Below are positions 7,603 to 15,033 of a stretch of DNA of 27,422 bases, piece after piece. The notes beneath the pieces were generated by a model that searched no databases, was not told where the DNA came from, and was given only the letters and a program-made list of their open reading frames with translations. Source of the DNA: a bacterium (GTDB lineage: Bacteria > Eremiobacterota > Eremiobacteria > Baltobacterales > Baltobacteraceae); NCBI GenBank assembly GCA_021784715.1, contig JAJYHP010000115.1, positions 1-27,422 on the forward strand. Direction: 5' to 3'. Position numbers and translations under genes: made by a program. Position 1 is the stretch's first letter. The number at the start of each line of letters is the position of its first letter.

Positions 7603-7664
7603 GAGCCTCTTAGCAAGCGAGCGAATCCTTCCTCCTGCGGGGAATCCCCCGTTGAAGGAGGCTC
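7603..7664 (+). promoter_or_regulatory. Leader fold that may cover the ribosome binding site
   Basis: GAGCCTC at 7603-7609 is perfectly complementary to GAGGCTC at 7658-7664, which overlaps the Shine-Dalgarno GAAGGAGG at 7654-7661. Inside lies a small hairpin, CGGGG-AATC-CCCCG, and CTCC just upstream of it can also pair with GGAG of the ribosome site. The fold could restrict ribosome access, or serve as a helicase-gene terminator without a T-tract. Confidence 0.35.
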
Positions 7665-7665
7665 T

Positions 7666-8601
7666 ATGTACGATCCCTCTCTCGACCTCACCACACGGCT
7701 CGCGCGCCTCGAGCGCGAGGTCGCTCGCACGCGAGGCATCGCTCTCGGCGCCGTCGCCGCCCTCGTCGCAACGCTCGCGATCGGCGCGACGGCAATTCAC
7801 CCGCCGGCGCCGCTCTCCCATTCCGCGCTCACCGTCCGCGATGCGGCGGGGCACGTGCGCGCCCGGCTCGATATCGACGGCGTTCACCTCTACGGCACGA
7901 ACGGGCACGAGCGCGTTCTACTCGGAATGAATGCCGATGGTGAGCCCGCGCTCCACCTTAACGACACGCGCGGCACGACGCGTTTCAGCACCTTTCTCGA
8001 CCCGAAAACGCAGTTTGCGACGACGCGATTCCTTTCGAGTTCGTCGAAATCGCTCGCCACGCTCTCAGGCGAAGACGAGCCTTTTCTCCGCTTCTACGAT
8101 ACGGCGCATTCGTGGCGCATCTACTTAGGAATTTCGACCGCGCACGATGCGATTTTGAATCTCTCGAATGGATCGGGACATCTCGCAGCCGAGATGCTCG
8201 GCGGTGCGCAACCGCGATTCACGGTCTATACCGGGAGCGCCGAGGAACTCCGGGGGAGCCTCGGGATCAACAGCGCTGGCGACTCCGGGGTGTTGCTCGC
8301 CGATACGGCGGGAGTTTCCCGCGTCTTGGTCAGCGGCGACCCCCTGCCGTTCCTGAAACTCATGACGGGCTCCGAGACCCAACGCATGTATTTCGGATTA
8401 TCGTCGCAGGGGCATCCGATGATCGACCTTCGCAACCATCTCGGCGGCGACGGATATGCGTTGACGGTCAACGACGGCGCCTATATGAAGCTCTACGACG
8501 GATCGGCCGTCGAACGCGGGTATTTCGGTATCTACAGCAACGGGACGAGCGGCGTCTCGATCTACAACGCCGACCACTCGGCGCACTGGAGCTCGCCTTA
8601 A
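7666..8601 (+). CDS. Membrane-anchored protein with internal beta repeats
   Basis: A 311-residue protein that I cannot name. Residues 7-24 form a short charged helix with heptad character (LTTRLARLEREVARTRG), followed by a single transmembrane segment or uncleaved signal anchor (about 25-45). The rest is about five copies of a 30-45-residue motif, approximately hydrophobic-x-LY-x3-ER-x-hydrophobic-x-G-x3-G-x-P-x-hydrophobic-x-L-x-D/N. Examples are GVHLYGTNGHERVLLGMNAD, FLKLMTGSETQRMYFGLSSQ and YMKLYDGSAVERGYFGIYSN. This suggests an exported beta-rich rod or solenoid. A perfect Shine-Dalgarno fixes the start. The stop overlaps the convergent flagellin stop through a shared TTAA. The context suggests a surface or adhesion role, but that is inference. 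Confidence 0.75.
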   Translation: MYDPSLDLTTRLARLEREVARTRGIALGAVAALVATLAIGATAIHPPAPLSHSALTVRDAAGHVRARLDIDGVHLYGTNGHERVLLGMNADGEPALHLNDTRGTTRFSTFLDPKTQFATTRFLSSSSKSLATLSGEDEPFLRFYDTAHSWRIYLGISTAHDAILNLSNGSGHLAAEMLGGAQPRFTVYTGSAEELRGSLGINSAGDSGVLLADTAGVSRVLVSGDPLPFLKLMTGSETQRMYFGLSSQGHPMIDLRNHLGGDGYALTVNDGAYMKLYDGSAVERGYFGIYSNGTSGVSIYNADHSAHWSSP

Positions 8602-10532
8602 CGGAAGAGCTCGAGCATGACCTCGGTGAGCGCGTCGGCCTTCGCGAGCACCGAGGTGCCGATCTGCGTCTCCACCTGGGCCTGCGTGAACGCCGTCGTC
8701 TCCGCGCCGACGTTCGCATCGCGGATGCTCGATTCCGAAGCCTGAAACTCCATCGCCGCTCGGTCGTCGTTGCTGCCGTCCTCGCCCAAACGCACGACTG
8801 CAGCGCCGATGTACGCACGATCGTTCAGCAGCTGCTGCAACGCAAAATCGACCTGTCCGATCGTATCTTGCGCGGCAAGGGTGGGGTCGGCGCCGGGCGC
8901 GCCGATCACGCTCAGCGTCGAAAGCCGTAGCGTCTGGGTGTTCACCGCGGGAATGCCCATCGCCACGGTCTCCCCTTCCTCCGAACCCGAGAGCACCTTG
9001 AGGGCGGGGTTACTCGCGGCTGAAATCGCTGCAGTCGCCTGATGAACCTTGATATACGAGGTCACGCCGACATCGGCCGAGGTAAAGTTCCCCGTCGTCG
9101 TTATCACGCCGTCGAACAACATCGTCGTTTCGTTTGGCGCGATTAAAAACGGCGAGACCGTCGACGTTTGGGTCGCGGTATCGTAGAACGTTTCCTGTAC
9201 GGCGATCGAGACGCCAGTATTGACGACCTGCAATTTGATCGTGCCGTCGAGCGGGCTGACGACCGGCACGTTTCCATCGCCGAGCGAACTCATCAGCGTA
9301 AAGTTGCCGCCGAAGAGATTCGGCGTCGCGCGAGAAAAATAGATCGTCTCGGTCGTCGGTGTCGAGGCAACCACCGTGCCCTCGTTGACGACTTCGGTCA
9401 ATCCCGTCGCCGATCCGAATGAGCCCGCCGTCTCTTCGATATAGGCGGGCGTCCCATCGATCGGAGCGTCGACCGGAACCGCGCCGAAATTAAAGACCGC
9501 GTAGCCCGGGCCGAGCGCGCCGACGCCCTCGTAATTAATGTTATAGACTTGCACGCCGGCGGGATGCGCTTTCGAAAAATCGGCGACGAAGCTATTTGGA
9601 CCGAGCACCTTCTGCACGACGACGACATCGTTATTGGTAAAATTCGTCGGGTCGATCTGTAACACTTCGCCCGCATAGAGCGGCTGAGCCGTTCCCGAAA
9701 GCGTCATCACCGCGACGCCGGCCGAGACGGCCGTAGCCGTGGTATCGTTGATGAATGCGTTGACGATGGAATTCGAGGCGAGCGCTTGCGAAAACGTTGC
9801 CGTCATCGTTCCGGCGGCCGGATCGGTGCCGAGCACGCGAACGACCGCGTTCCCGGAGGTGAAGACCATACCCGGAACGATGGAGGACGAACTCGTCACC
9901 TTCACGGTCTGCGGCGCCGTCGAGGCAAGCGCATTCTGTTCGAGCGTTACCGTGAACGTTGGGTAGGGTGGAAGCGTATTCACCACCGCGCAGGCGAGGA
10001 GAAATGCGCTCGCACTCGTCGGCGTACCGATCGGCCCGGCGGTCGCGAGGACCGAGTTTGCCATCACGGTGAGCGAGGCGCTCTGTGCCGGCACGAAACC
10101 CGAGTGACTGCCATCGAGCAGCGCGACGCCGTTAAAATTGGTGTTCTGCGAAATACGGTTGATTTCGAGCAAAAGCTGATCGATCTCGGCCTGCAGGTTC
10201 GCGCGGTCGGTCGGGCTCTCGATCGCACTCGCCGCCTCGACCGCGAGCGAGCGAATGCGCAAGAGGATCTGCGTCGTCGTCGAGAGCGCGCCGTCGGCGA
10301 CCATCGCCGCCTGCTGCGCGGTGTGAATGTTCGTCGCCGCCTGATTGAAAGCGTCGACCCGCGTCTGCAAGTCGGTAGCGATTGCGAGCCCGGAGGGGTC
10401 GTCGGCGGCACTATTGATCCGCAGACCTGACGAGAGGTCACGCGCCGCCGTTTCGAGCTTGCCCTGCTGAGCGGTGAGCTCGAAATTTGCGTTGTTTGCC
10501 GCAAGGTTGCTTGCGATACTAAAATCTGACAG
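8598..10532 (-). CDS. Flagellin, large central insert, atypical start
   Basis: Filament subunit. The N-terminal D0/D1 helices are clear (SIASNLAANNANFELTAQQG, LSSGLRINSAADDPSGLAIA, INRISQNTNFNGVALLDG). So is the C-terminal helix (MEFQASESSIRDANVGAETT, then FTQAQVETQIGTSVLAKADA). Between them lie about 340 residues of beta-rich, Thr/Val/Ala-rich sequence, the surface-exposed D2/D3 portion, giving 644 residues against roughly 270-500 usual. The conserved N-terminus runs in frame upstream of the first TTG (10370) to a TAG at 10562-10560 without any ATG, GTG or TTG. A CTG at 10532-10530 sits nine bases after GAGG and gives MSDFSIASN, a plausible flagellin start. Alternatively, one lost G in the GGG run at 10532-10534 puts an ATG at 10540 out of frame. 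No other flagellar gene is present. Confidence 0.88.
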   Translation of the reverse strand: MSDFSIASNLAANNANFELTAQQGKLETAARDLSSGLRINSAADDPSGLAIATDLQTRVDAFNQAATNIHTAQQAAMVADGALSTTTQILLRIRSLAVEAASAIESPTDRANLQAEIDQLLLEINRISQNTNFNGVALLDGSHSGFVPAQSASLTVMANSVLATAGPIGTPTSASAFLLACAVVNTLPPYPTFTVTLEQNALASTAPQTVKVTSSSSIVPGMVFTSGNAVVRVLGTDPAAGTMTATFSQALASNSIVNAFINDTTATAVSAGVAVMTLSGTAQPLYAGEVLQIDPTNFTNNDVVVVQKVLGPNSFVADFSKAHPAGVQVYNINYEGVGALGPGYAVFNFGAVPVDAPIDGTPAYIEETAGSFGSATGLTEVVNEGTVVASTPTTETIYFSRATPNLFGGNFTLMSSLGDGNVPVVSPLDGTIKLQVVNTGVSIAVQETFYDTATQTSTVSPFLIAPNETTMLFDGVITTTGNFTSADVGVTSYIKVHQATAAISAASNPALKVLSGSEEGETVAMGIPAVNTQTLRLSTLSVIGAPGADPTLAAQDTIGQVDFALQQLLNDRAYIGAAVVRLGEDGSNDDRAAMEFQASESSIRDANVGAETTAFTQAQVETQIGTSVLAKADALTEVMLELFR

Positions 10533-10545
10533 CCCGGCATACCTC
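10530..10545 (-). promoter_or_regulatory. Flagellin ribosome binding site and candidate CTG start
   Basis: On the minus strand GAGG (10545-10542) is followed after nine bases by CTG (10532-10530). An ATG at 10540 lies only one base after GAGG and is in the wrong frame. Spacing and the flagellin alignment favour initiation at the CTG, unless the GGG run has lost a base. Confidence 0.5.
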
Positions 10546-10632
10546 GGTTGTAGGAGCGCCTAACAACCTCCGTGCTTCGCCGAGGCTCGCCTTCACCCTC
10601 GCGCCCGACTCGGGCACGATCCCTGCGATCCC

Positions 10633-10722
10633 TGGAGGAGAGAGTGGGATTCGAACCCACGGAACCCGTGAGGGTTCAGCGGTTTTCAAGACCGCCGCAT
10701 TCAACCGCTCTGCCATCTCTCC
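10633..10722 (-). tRNA. tRNA-Ser (anticodon UGA)
   Basis: The full cloverleaf can be read on the minus strand: acceptor GGAGAGA / TCTCTCC, D arm GAGCGGTTGAATGC, anticodon stem-loop GCGGT-CTTGAAA-ACCGC with anticodon TGA, long variable arm AACCC-TCAC-GGGTT, T arm GTGGG-TTCGAAT-CCCAC, and an encoded CCA (10635-10633). The long variable arm confirms a class II serine tRNA. The discriminator base is U (minus-strand T at 10636), whereas bacterial tRNA-Ser normally has G73. The gene sits between the divergent flagellin and EAL genes. Confidence 0.96.
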
Positions 10723-10804
10723 GTCTCGGCCGTGCGCTTCTTCCGCGCCCACGGTGGAAGCCCCGCCGAAACGCCGACGCCCCGGAGGGAAACCTGCCCC
10801 TACT

Positions 10805-12910
10805 GTGCTAGCATGCAGCAGGGGGAGGGCACGCACTCAGGAGGGGCGAGCGATTTTTCCAGTAGGACGACCAACTGCGGCGTACGGCACGGAGGCCGTT
10901 GAATCCCTTTCCGGCATCGACCTGTTCGACCGGCGCGTTCTCGCGGAGATCGTCGATACAACGTTCGCGCAACTCGACTCCTGCGGGCCGGTCGCCGACA
11001 TCCTCAGTCGTCTGAATGCCGACGAGTTCGCACACCTGAAGAATCAGCTCGTGGAGTATTTCGAGATGCTCGTCGACCCGAATCTCGAGGGAGCGACGCA
11101 TAGCGCGCAAGCGCGCCTCGTTGGAGCCGTGCATGCGTTCGTCGGTCTCGGGCCGCAATGGCTCGCCCACACCTACGCAATCGTCGAAGAACAGATCGCC
11201 GAACGACTCGGCGCACTGCCGATCGAACGCTCCGCCCGCGCCGAACGAACGCTTCATCAACGCGTCTTGCTCGATATTCGCGAACAGGCCGATAGCTATG
11301 GAAGCGTCGGCCGGAGCCTGACGGCGACGATCACCCAGATCGATCGCGGCATCGATAGCGCGGCGAATCTCTCCGATCTCATTCGTGGAGCCTTCGAGGC
11401 GATGGGCACGATCGAAGGCCTGCTCGCCGGAATGTTTCTCCGCTCGGATCCCTCCGGCGAGCTTCAGGTCGAAGCGACGTTCGGGCTCGGTCGGCGCTAT
11501 CACCAAGCGATGGAGGAGGGGCACATCCCCAAGATTCACATCGATGCGGGCCGGGCGGCGGGGCGCGGCCCCGGAGGGCGAGCCTGGCGCAGCGCCGAGA
11601 TCGTTGTCGCGCACGATTGGATGACCGGTGAGGACCGTACGCCGTGGCGTTCGATCTCCGGTGAATTGGGATTTCGCGCGGGCGCGGCGGTTCCGCTCCT
11701 CGACGAATCGGGACGAACGATCGCGCTGATCATGCTCTATAGTAACTATCCCGGATTTTTTGCCAGCAACCGCATCGAGAAATTTCTCATTCATCTTCAG
11801 CTCGTACTCGGCCGCGAAGTGGCGCGACGCATCCGCGCTCCCATCGTGCCTATGAGCGAGAGCAACGGCTATCGTCGCCTGCTCGATATACAAAGCGTCG
11901 CCGTTCTCTATCAGCCGATCGTCGATTTGCGCGACGGGCGGTTGGTGAAAGTCGAAGCACTGGCGCGTCTGATCGACGAACGCGGCGAAATGATTCCCGC
12001 GCAGCGCTTTCTGCCGGCCTTCGGTGAATCCGATCTTCTTCAACTTTTCGAAGCGGTGCTCCGCATCGCGTGCCGCGATTGCGTCATGCTAGAGCACGCC
12101 GGCCTACGAACGAATATCGCGGTCAATATTCCGGCTCCAGCACTCGCCGATCTCCGCTATCGCGAAGTCTTGTTCGCTATTCTTACGGGAAACGGGCTCG
12201 CGCCGAATCGGCTCACCCTCGAAATGCTCGAAACCCCCGAAGACGCCGCCGACCTCACGCGACACGAACGCGCGATCTCGCAATTGCGCGCCGACGGGAT
12301 CGAGATCGAACAGGACGACCTCGGCTCGGCGCATAGCTCGCTCGTTCGCCTCGACCGTTACCCATTCGACGGCGTAAAAATCGACCAGGCGCTGGTACGA
12401 GGAGCGCGACATCATCCACAACGTGCGCTCGAGTTCATCCTTCATCTTACGCGGCTCGCGCACGCGCTCGACATCCCGGTGACCGTCGAGGGGCTCGAAA
12501 ATTATGGAACCCTCGAGGCGGCGACGATCCTCGGAGCGGATCGAGGGCAGGGCTACGGCATCGCCCGGCCGATGCCGTCGACGGACTTGCTGCGATGGCA
12601 CGCGGATTTTCAACACCGCATCGATCCACAGACGCCGCGGACCTCCCTTGGAGCGATGGCGGGGTTTCTCTTATGGGATCTTCAACTCGCCGAACTCGCC
12701 CGCTGGCCGAATATGCTCGCCGAATTTACCCGTAGCGACAGCGTCGTCGAACGATATCGACGCACGCACGCCGCCGCAGATGCGCGCCTCGAAGAGCTGC
12801 TCGCGCGGACGCGCGCCGAGGCCGGCCGCGGCGCCGACCACGAGCATTATCGGCACGCGCGCGAGGAAGTAATGAAACAACTTCACGAACACTGGACATC
12901 GATGCAATAA
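10805..12910 (+). CDS. Globin-GAF-EAL sensor, predicted c-di-GMP phosphodiesterase
   Basis: Cytosolic multidomain signalling protein. The N-terminal ~150 residues look like a globin-coupled sensor: LNADEFAHLKNQLVEYFEML, then LVGAVHAFVGLGPQWLAHTY, whose His (codon 11132-11134) corresponds to the proximal heme ligand. A GAF domain follows (around DLIRGAFEAMGTIEGLLAGM to YSNYPGFFASNRIEKFLIHL). The EAL domain has KVEALARL (Glu at 11954), NIPAP, LTLEMLE, DDLGSAHSSL (Asp pair 12314-12319), VKIDQ, VEGLEN and QGYGIARPMP, so all catalytic motifs appear intact. About 100 helical residues follow. The predicted reaction is c-di-GMP to pGpG, modulated by O2 or another heme ligand. The start is uncertain: GTG 10805 lacks a well-placed ribosome site, while ATT at 10853 follows AGGAGGGG (10839-10846) at ideal spacing. 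Confidence 0.87.
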   Translation: MLACSRGRARTQEGRAIFPVGRPTAAYGTEAVESLSGIDLFDRRVLAEIVDTTFAQLDSCGPVADILSRLNADEFAHLKNQLVEYFEMLVDPNLEGATHSAQARLVGAVHAFVGLGPQWLAHTYAIVEEQIAERLGALPIERSARAERTLHQRVLLDIREQADSYGSVGRSLTATITQIDRGIDSAANLSDLIRGAFEAMGTIEGLLAGMFLRSDPSGELQVEATFGLGRRYHQAMEEGHIPKIHIDAGRAAGRGPGGRAWRSAEIVVAHDWMTGEDRTPWRSISGELGFRAGAAVPLLDESGRTIALIMLYSNYPGFFASNRIEKFLIHLQLVLGREVARRIRAPIVPMSESNGYRRLLDIQSVAVLYQPIVDLRDGRLVKVEALARLIDERGEMIPAQRFLPAFGESDLLQLFEAVLRIACRDCVMLEHAGLRTNIAVNIPAPALADLRYREVLFAILTGNGLAPNRLTLEMLETPEDAADLTRHERAISQLRADGIEIEQDDLGSAHSSLVRLDRYPFDGVKIDQALVRGARHHPQRALEFILHLTRLAHALDIPVTVEGLENYGTLEAATILGADRGQGYGIARPMPSTDLLRWHADFQHRIDPQTPRTSLGAMAGFLLWDLQLAELARWPNMLAEFTRSDSVVERYRRTHAAADARLEELLARTRAEAGRGADHEHYRHAREEVMKQLHEHWTSMQ
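10839..10855 (+). promoter_or_regulatory. Strong ribosome binding site ahead of a possible ATT start
   Basis: AGGAGGGG at 10839-10846 is the only strong Shine-Dalgarno before the globin domain. The in-frame codon at ideal spacing is ATT (10853-10855). There is no in-frame ATG, GTG or TTG at suitable distance. Confidence 0.45.
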
Positions 12911-12952
12911 CGATAGAGCGAGATCCGCACGCTTAGGAGGGCGAACCCGAGA

Positions 12953-13426
12953 ATGACCGAGATCGAGATACGGCGCCAGGTCGCCTGCCCGTACACGCGG
13001 GCGAAAGAACTTCTTCGCGACCGGCTTCAGCCGCTCGCCGACGCCGGGACGAGCATCGCGCAGCGGCTCTCGATCGCCGTGCACGATCGAGATCTCGGGA
13101 AAGAGGTCGCGATGCAATTCGCCGTCGCGCACGATCCGATGCATTTCGACGAACCGTGGGATATTTCGTGGGAGCCGGAGTTCGGCGGAATCTATCCGCG
13201 TTTTCACGGTTCGCTAAGCATCCGCGCGAGCGACACCTACGAGAGTGCGCGCCTCGAACTCCGCGGCAGCTACGAACCTCCGCTCGGCGCAATCGGGAAA
13301 GCCTTCGATAGCGTTCTCGGGAAACGCATCGCCGAGGCGACGGGAGAGCGCTTCCTCGACGAGATCGCCGCGGAAATCGAAGAACGGCACCGCGCCGAGG
13401 AGGCCTCGAAGCCTACCGGCCGTTAA
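12953..13426 (+). CDS. Hypothetical SRPBCC-like small protein
   Basis: A 157-residue protein without signal peptide or membrane helix. The arrangement resembles the START/SRPBCC lipid-binding fold: a first strand (EIRRQVACP), short helices, a run of strands (MQFAVAHDPMHFD, GSLSIRA, ARLELRGSYEPP) and a long C-terminal helix that begins GKAFDSVLGKRIAEATGERF. This is a fold guess from pattern only; no catalytic residue can be named. AGGAGG at 12935-12940 lies 12 bases before the ATG, long but the only candidate. It follows the EAL gene by 42 bases and is probably co-transcribed. Its stop overlaps that of the PelG-like gene on the other strand through a shared TTAA. Confidence 0.7.
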   Translation: MTEIEIRRQVACPYTRAKELLRDRLQPLADAGTSIAQRLSIAVHDRDLGKEVAMQFAVAHDPMHFDEPWDISWEPEFGGIYPRFHGSLSIRASDTYESARLELRGSYEPPLGAIGKAFDSVLGKRIAEATGERFLDEIAAEIEERHRAEEASKPTGR

Positions 13427-15033
13427 TACGCCGCATAGTAGGCGAACGAGAAGCGCCGCATGCTTCCGATCGCAGCGACCGTCGTCACCGCCGTAAAGAC
13501 CGACGCCGAAACGACGAGCCCCGCGACCATCGACTCCTGCGGAAGATGAGCGACGAGCGCCCACCCGCAGGTCGCGATCGCCGCGCAGGTGCCGAGCGCC
13601 GTGCCGATCACCGGCGCGCGCGGACGGCTCAGGAAAAAGAGCAACTGCGTATTGAGGAGACCGAGCATGACAAGGCCGTACGCCGGAATCGCCCAACGCA
13701 GCACGGCGAGCGAGAGCGCCGCGTCTCCGCTCGCGCCGAGGCGCGCCGAGAGAATCATGCGCGCGCCGACGAGCTCGCCGAGGACGGCGGCAAATCCCGT
13801 CGCCGCGGCAACCACAAGAATTCCCAGAGCGTAAAAACGGAGCATCGATCGATCGAAGGCCGCCAAATCGCGAATCGCCCCCTCGGCGCCGCGGAGAATA
13901 CGGCGCGGTAGCGCTTCGAGCATCACGTTCATGACTCCGACGACCGGAAGAATCGAAAGCAATGCGATATCGGTGCCGAGTTCGTATGCCGAAGCGTACG
14001 CAAAGCCACGGCCATGGGCCGCCGCGATTCCCGCAGCGATCCGGTCGATGAGGATCGAGGCAAAATAGAGCGCTCCGAAGACCGCATACGGCAAGGTCGA
14101 GCGAACGATGGAAGCGAGTGCGGGAGGAACCGGCGCGCTCGTCGCCGCCGCGCGACGCGCGAGCCAATGCATGGTGATCGCCAGGACCGCCGCCCCGAGA
14201 AGCCCTACCTCCGCCGCAAGCGTCGCCGGCTCCCACGGGACGTTCACGTGTCGGTGAAAGAGCACGAGGAACGTCGCACCCGTCACGGCGGTAGCAAGCG
14301 CCGCCAACGCGACGATCCAGCCGAAGCGCCGGAGCGTATAGAGCGGTGCGAGCGAGAGCTGAAAGATCGCCGTTCCGGCGCAAAACGATGCCGCGAGCCA
14401 GGCGTCGGAGCTTCCGACGAAACCGACGAGCCCGAAAAACACCATTAGCGAGACGAGCGCCGTCGCCACAACGCCGGCAACGACGAATCGTCGCAAGGTC
14501 CAGGCCATGAGCGCATCGTTCGATTGCAGAAAATAAAACGTCAACCGGCGCGCGATCGCCTGCGAGAAGAACCCGGTCACGATCTGCGCCGCGTAGACGC
14601 CGAGGGCGATCGCCGTTGCGAGGTGCAGGGGCGTCGAGAGACTCGACCATAACGAAGCACCGAAAATCGCCAAACCGATCACCGCAATGATCCAGGGGGC
14701 CGAATAGAGCGATCCGACGGCGTAATCGCGACACGCCTGCGTAAACCAGTCGAGCGTCGGCGGCTCGCGACGCTCCTCGTCGGTCACATATCGATTCACC
14801 GCCGCACTCACGTCGCGCGCGAGCGCGAAGAGATCGGGATACCAGAGTTCGGCGACGACCTCCGGACTATAGCCGAGCGACTCAAGCAGGATCGCCACTT
14901 CATCGATCCCCTTGGGACGCCAACCGATGCCGAATTGGTCGCGGCGCGAGAGCGCGACGATGGTCCGCGCCGCCGATTCTACGGCCTGCTCGCGCCGTTC
15001 GAACGGCTCGAACGGATCGCTGCTACCGATCAT
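13423..15033 (-). CDS. pelG: PelG-like polysaccharide flippase
   Basis: Polytopic inner-membrane protein of 536 residues, last gene of a five-gene operon; its start overlaps the pelF-like stop by four bases. The first ~100 residues are cytosolic and charged (ESLGYSPEVVAELWYPDLFA), then about a dozen hydrophobic helices follow, beginning SAPWIIAVIGLAIFGASLW and VYAAQIVTGFFSQAIARRL. The latter resembles the PelG region where a helix is followed by R-x-L. PelG belongs to the MOP/MVF flippase superfamily and with PelF is the conserved pair of Pel exopolysaccharide loci, forming part of the inner-membrane synthase complex. Similarity to PelG is recognised from overall layout and the neighbouring PelF, so a generic Wzx-like flippase remains possible. 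The N-terminal cytosolic extension makes it longer than the ~456 residues of Pseudomonas PelG. Confidence 0.75.
   Translation of the reverse strand: MIGSSDPFEPFERREQAVESAARTIVALSRRDQFGIGWRPKGIDEVAILLESLGYSPEVVAELWYPDLFALARDVSAAVNRYVTDEERREPPTLDWFTQACRDYAVGSLYSAPWIIAVIGLAIFGASLWSSLSTPLHLATAIALGVYAAQIVTGFFSQAIARRLTFYFLQSNDALMAWTLRRFVVAGVVATALVSLMVFFGLVGFVGSSDAWLAASFCAGTAIFQLSLAPLYTLRRFGWIVALAALATAVTGATFLVLFHRHVNVPWEPATLAAEVGLLGAAVLAITMHWLARRAAATSAPVPPALASIVRSTLPYAVFGALYFASILIDRIAAGIAAAHGRGFAYASAYELGTDIALLSILPVVGVMNVMLEALPRRILRGAEGAIRDLAAFDRSMLRFYALGILVVAAATGFAAVLGELVGARMILSARLGASGDAALSLAVLRWAIPAYGLVMLGLLNTQLLFFLSRPRAPVIGTALGTCAAIATCGWALVAHLPQESMVAGLVVSASVFTAVTTVAAIGSMRRFSFAYYAAY

Noticed and set aside
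8598..10370. Flagellin starting at TTG 10370
   Set aside because: This would remove the conserved N-terminal D0/D1 helix (LSSGLRINSAADD) that clearly continues upstream in frame.
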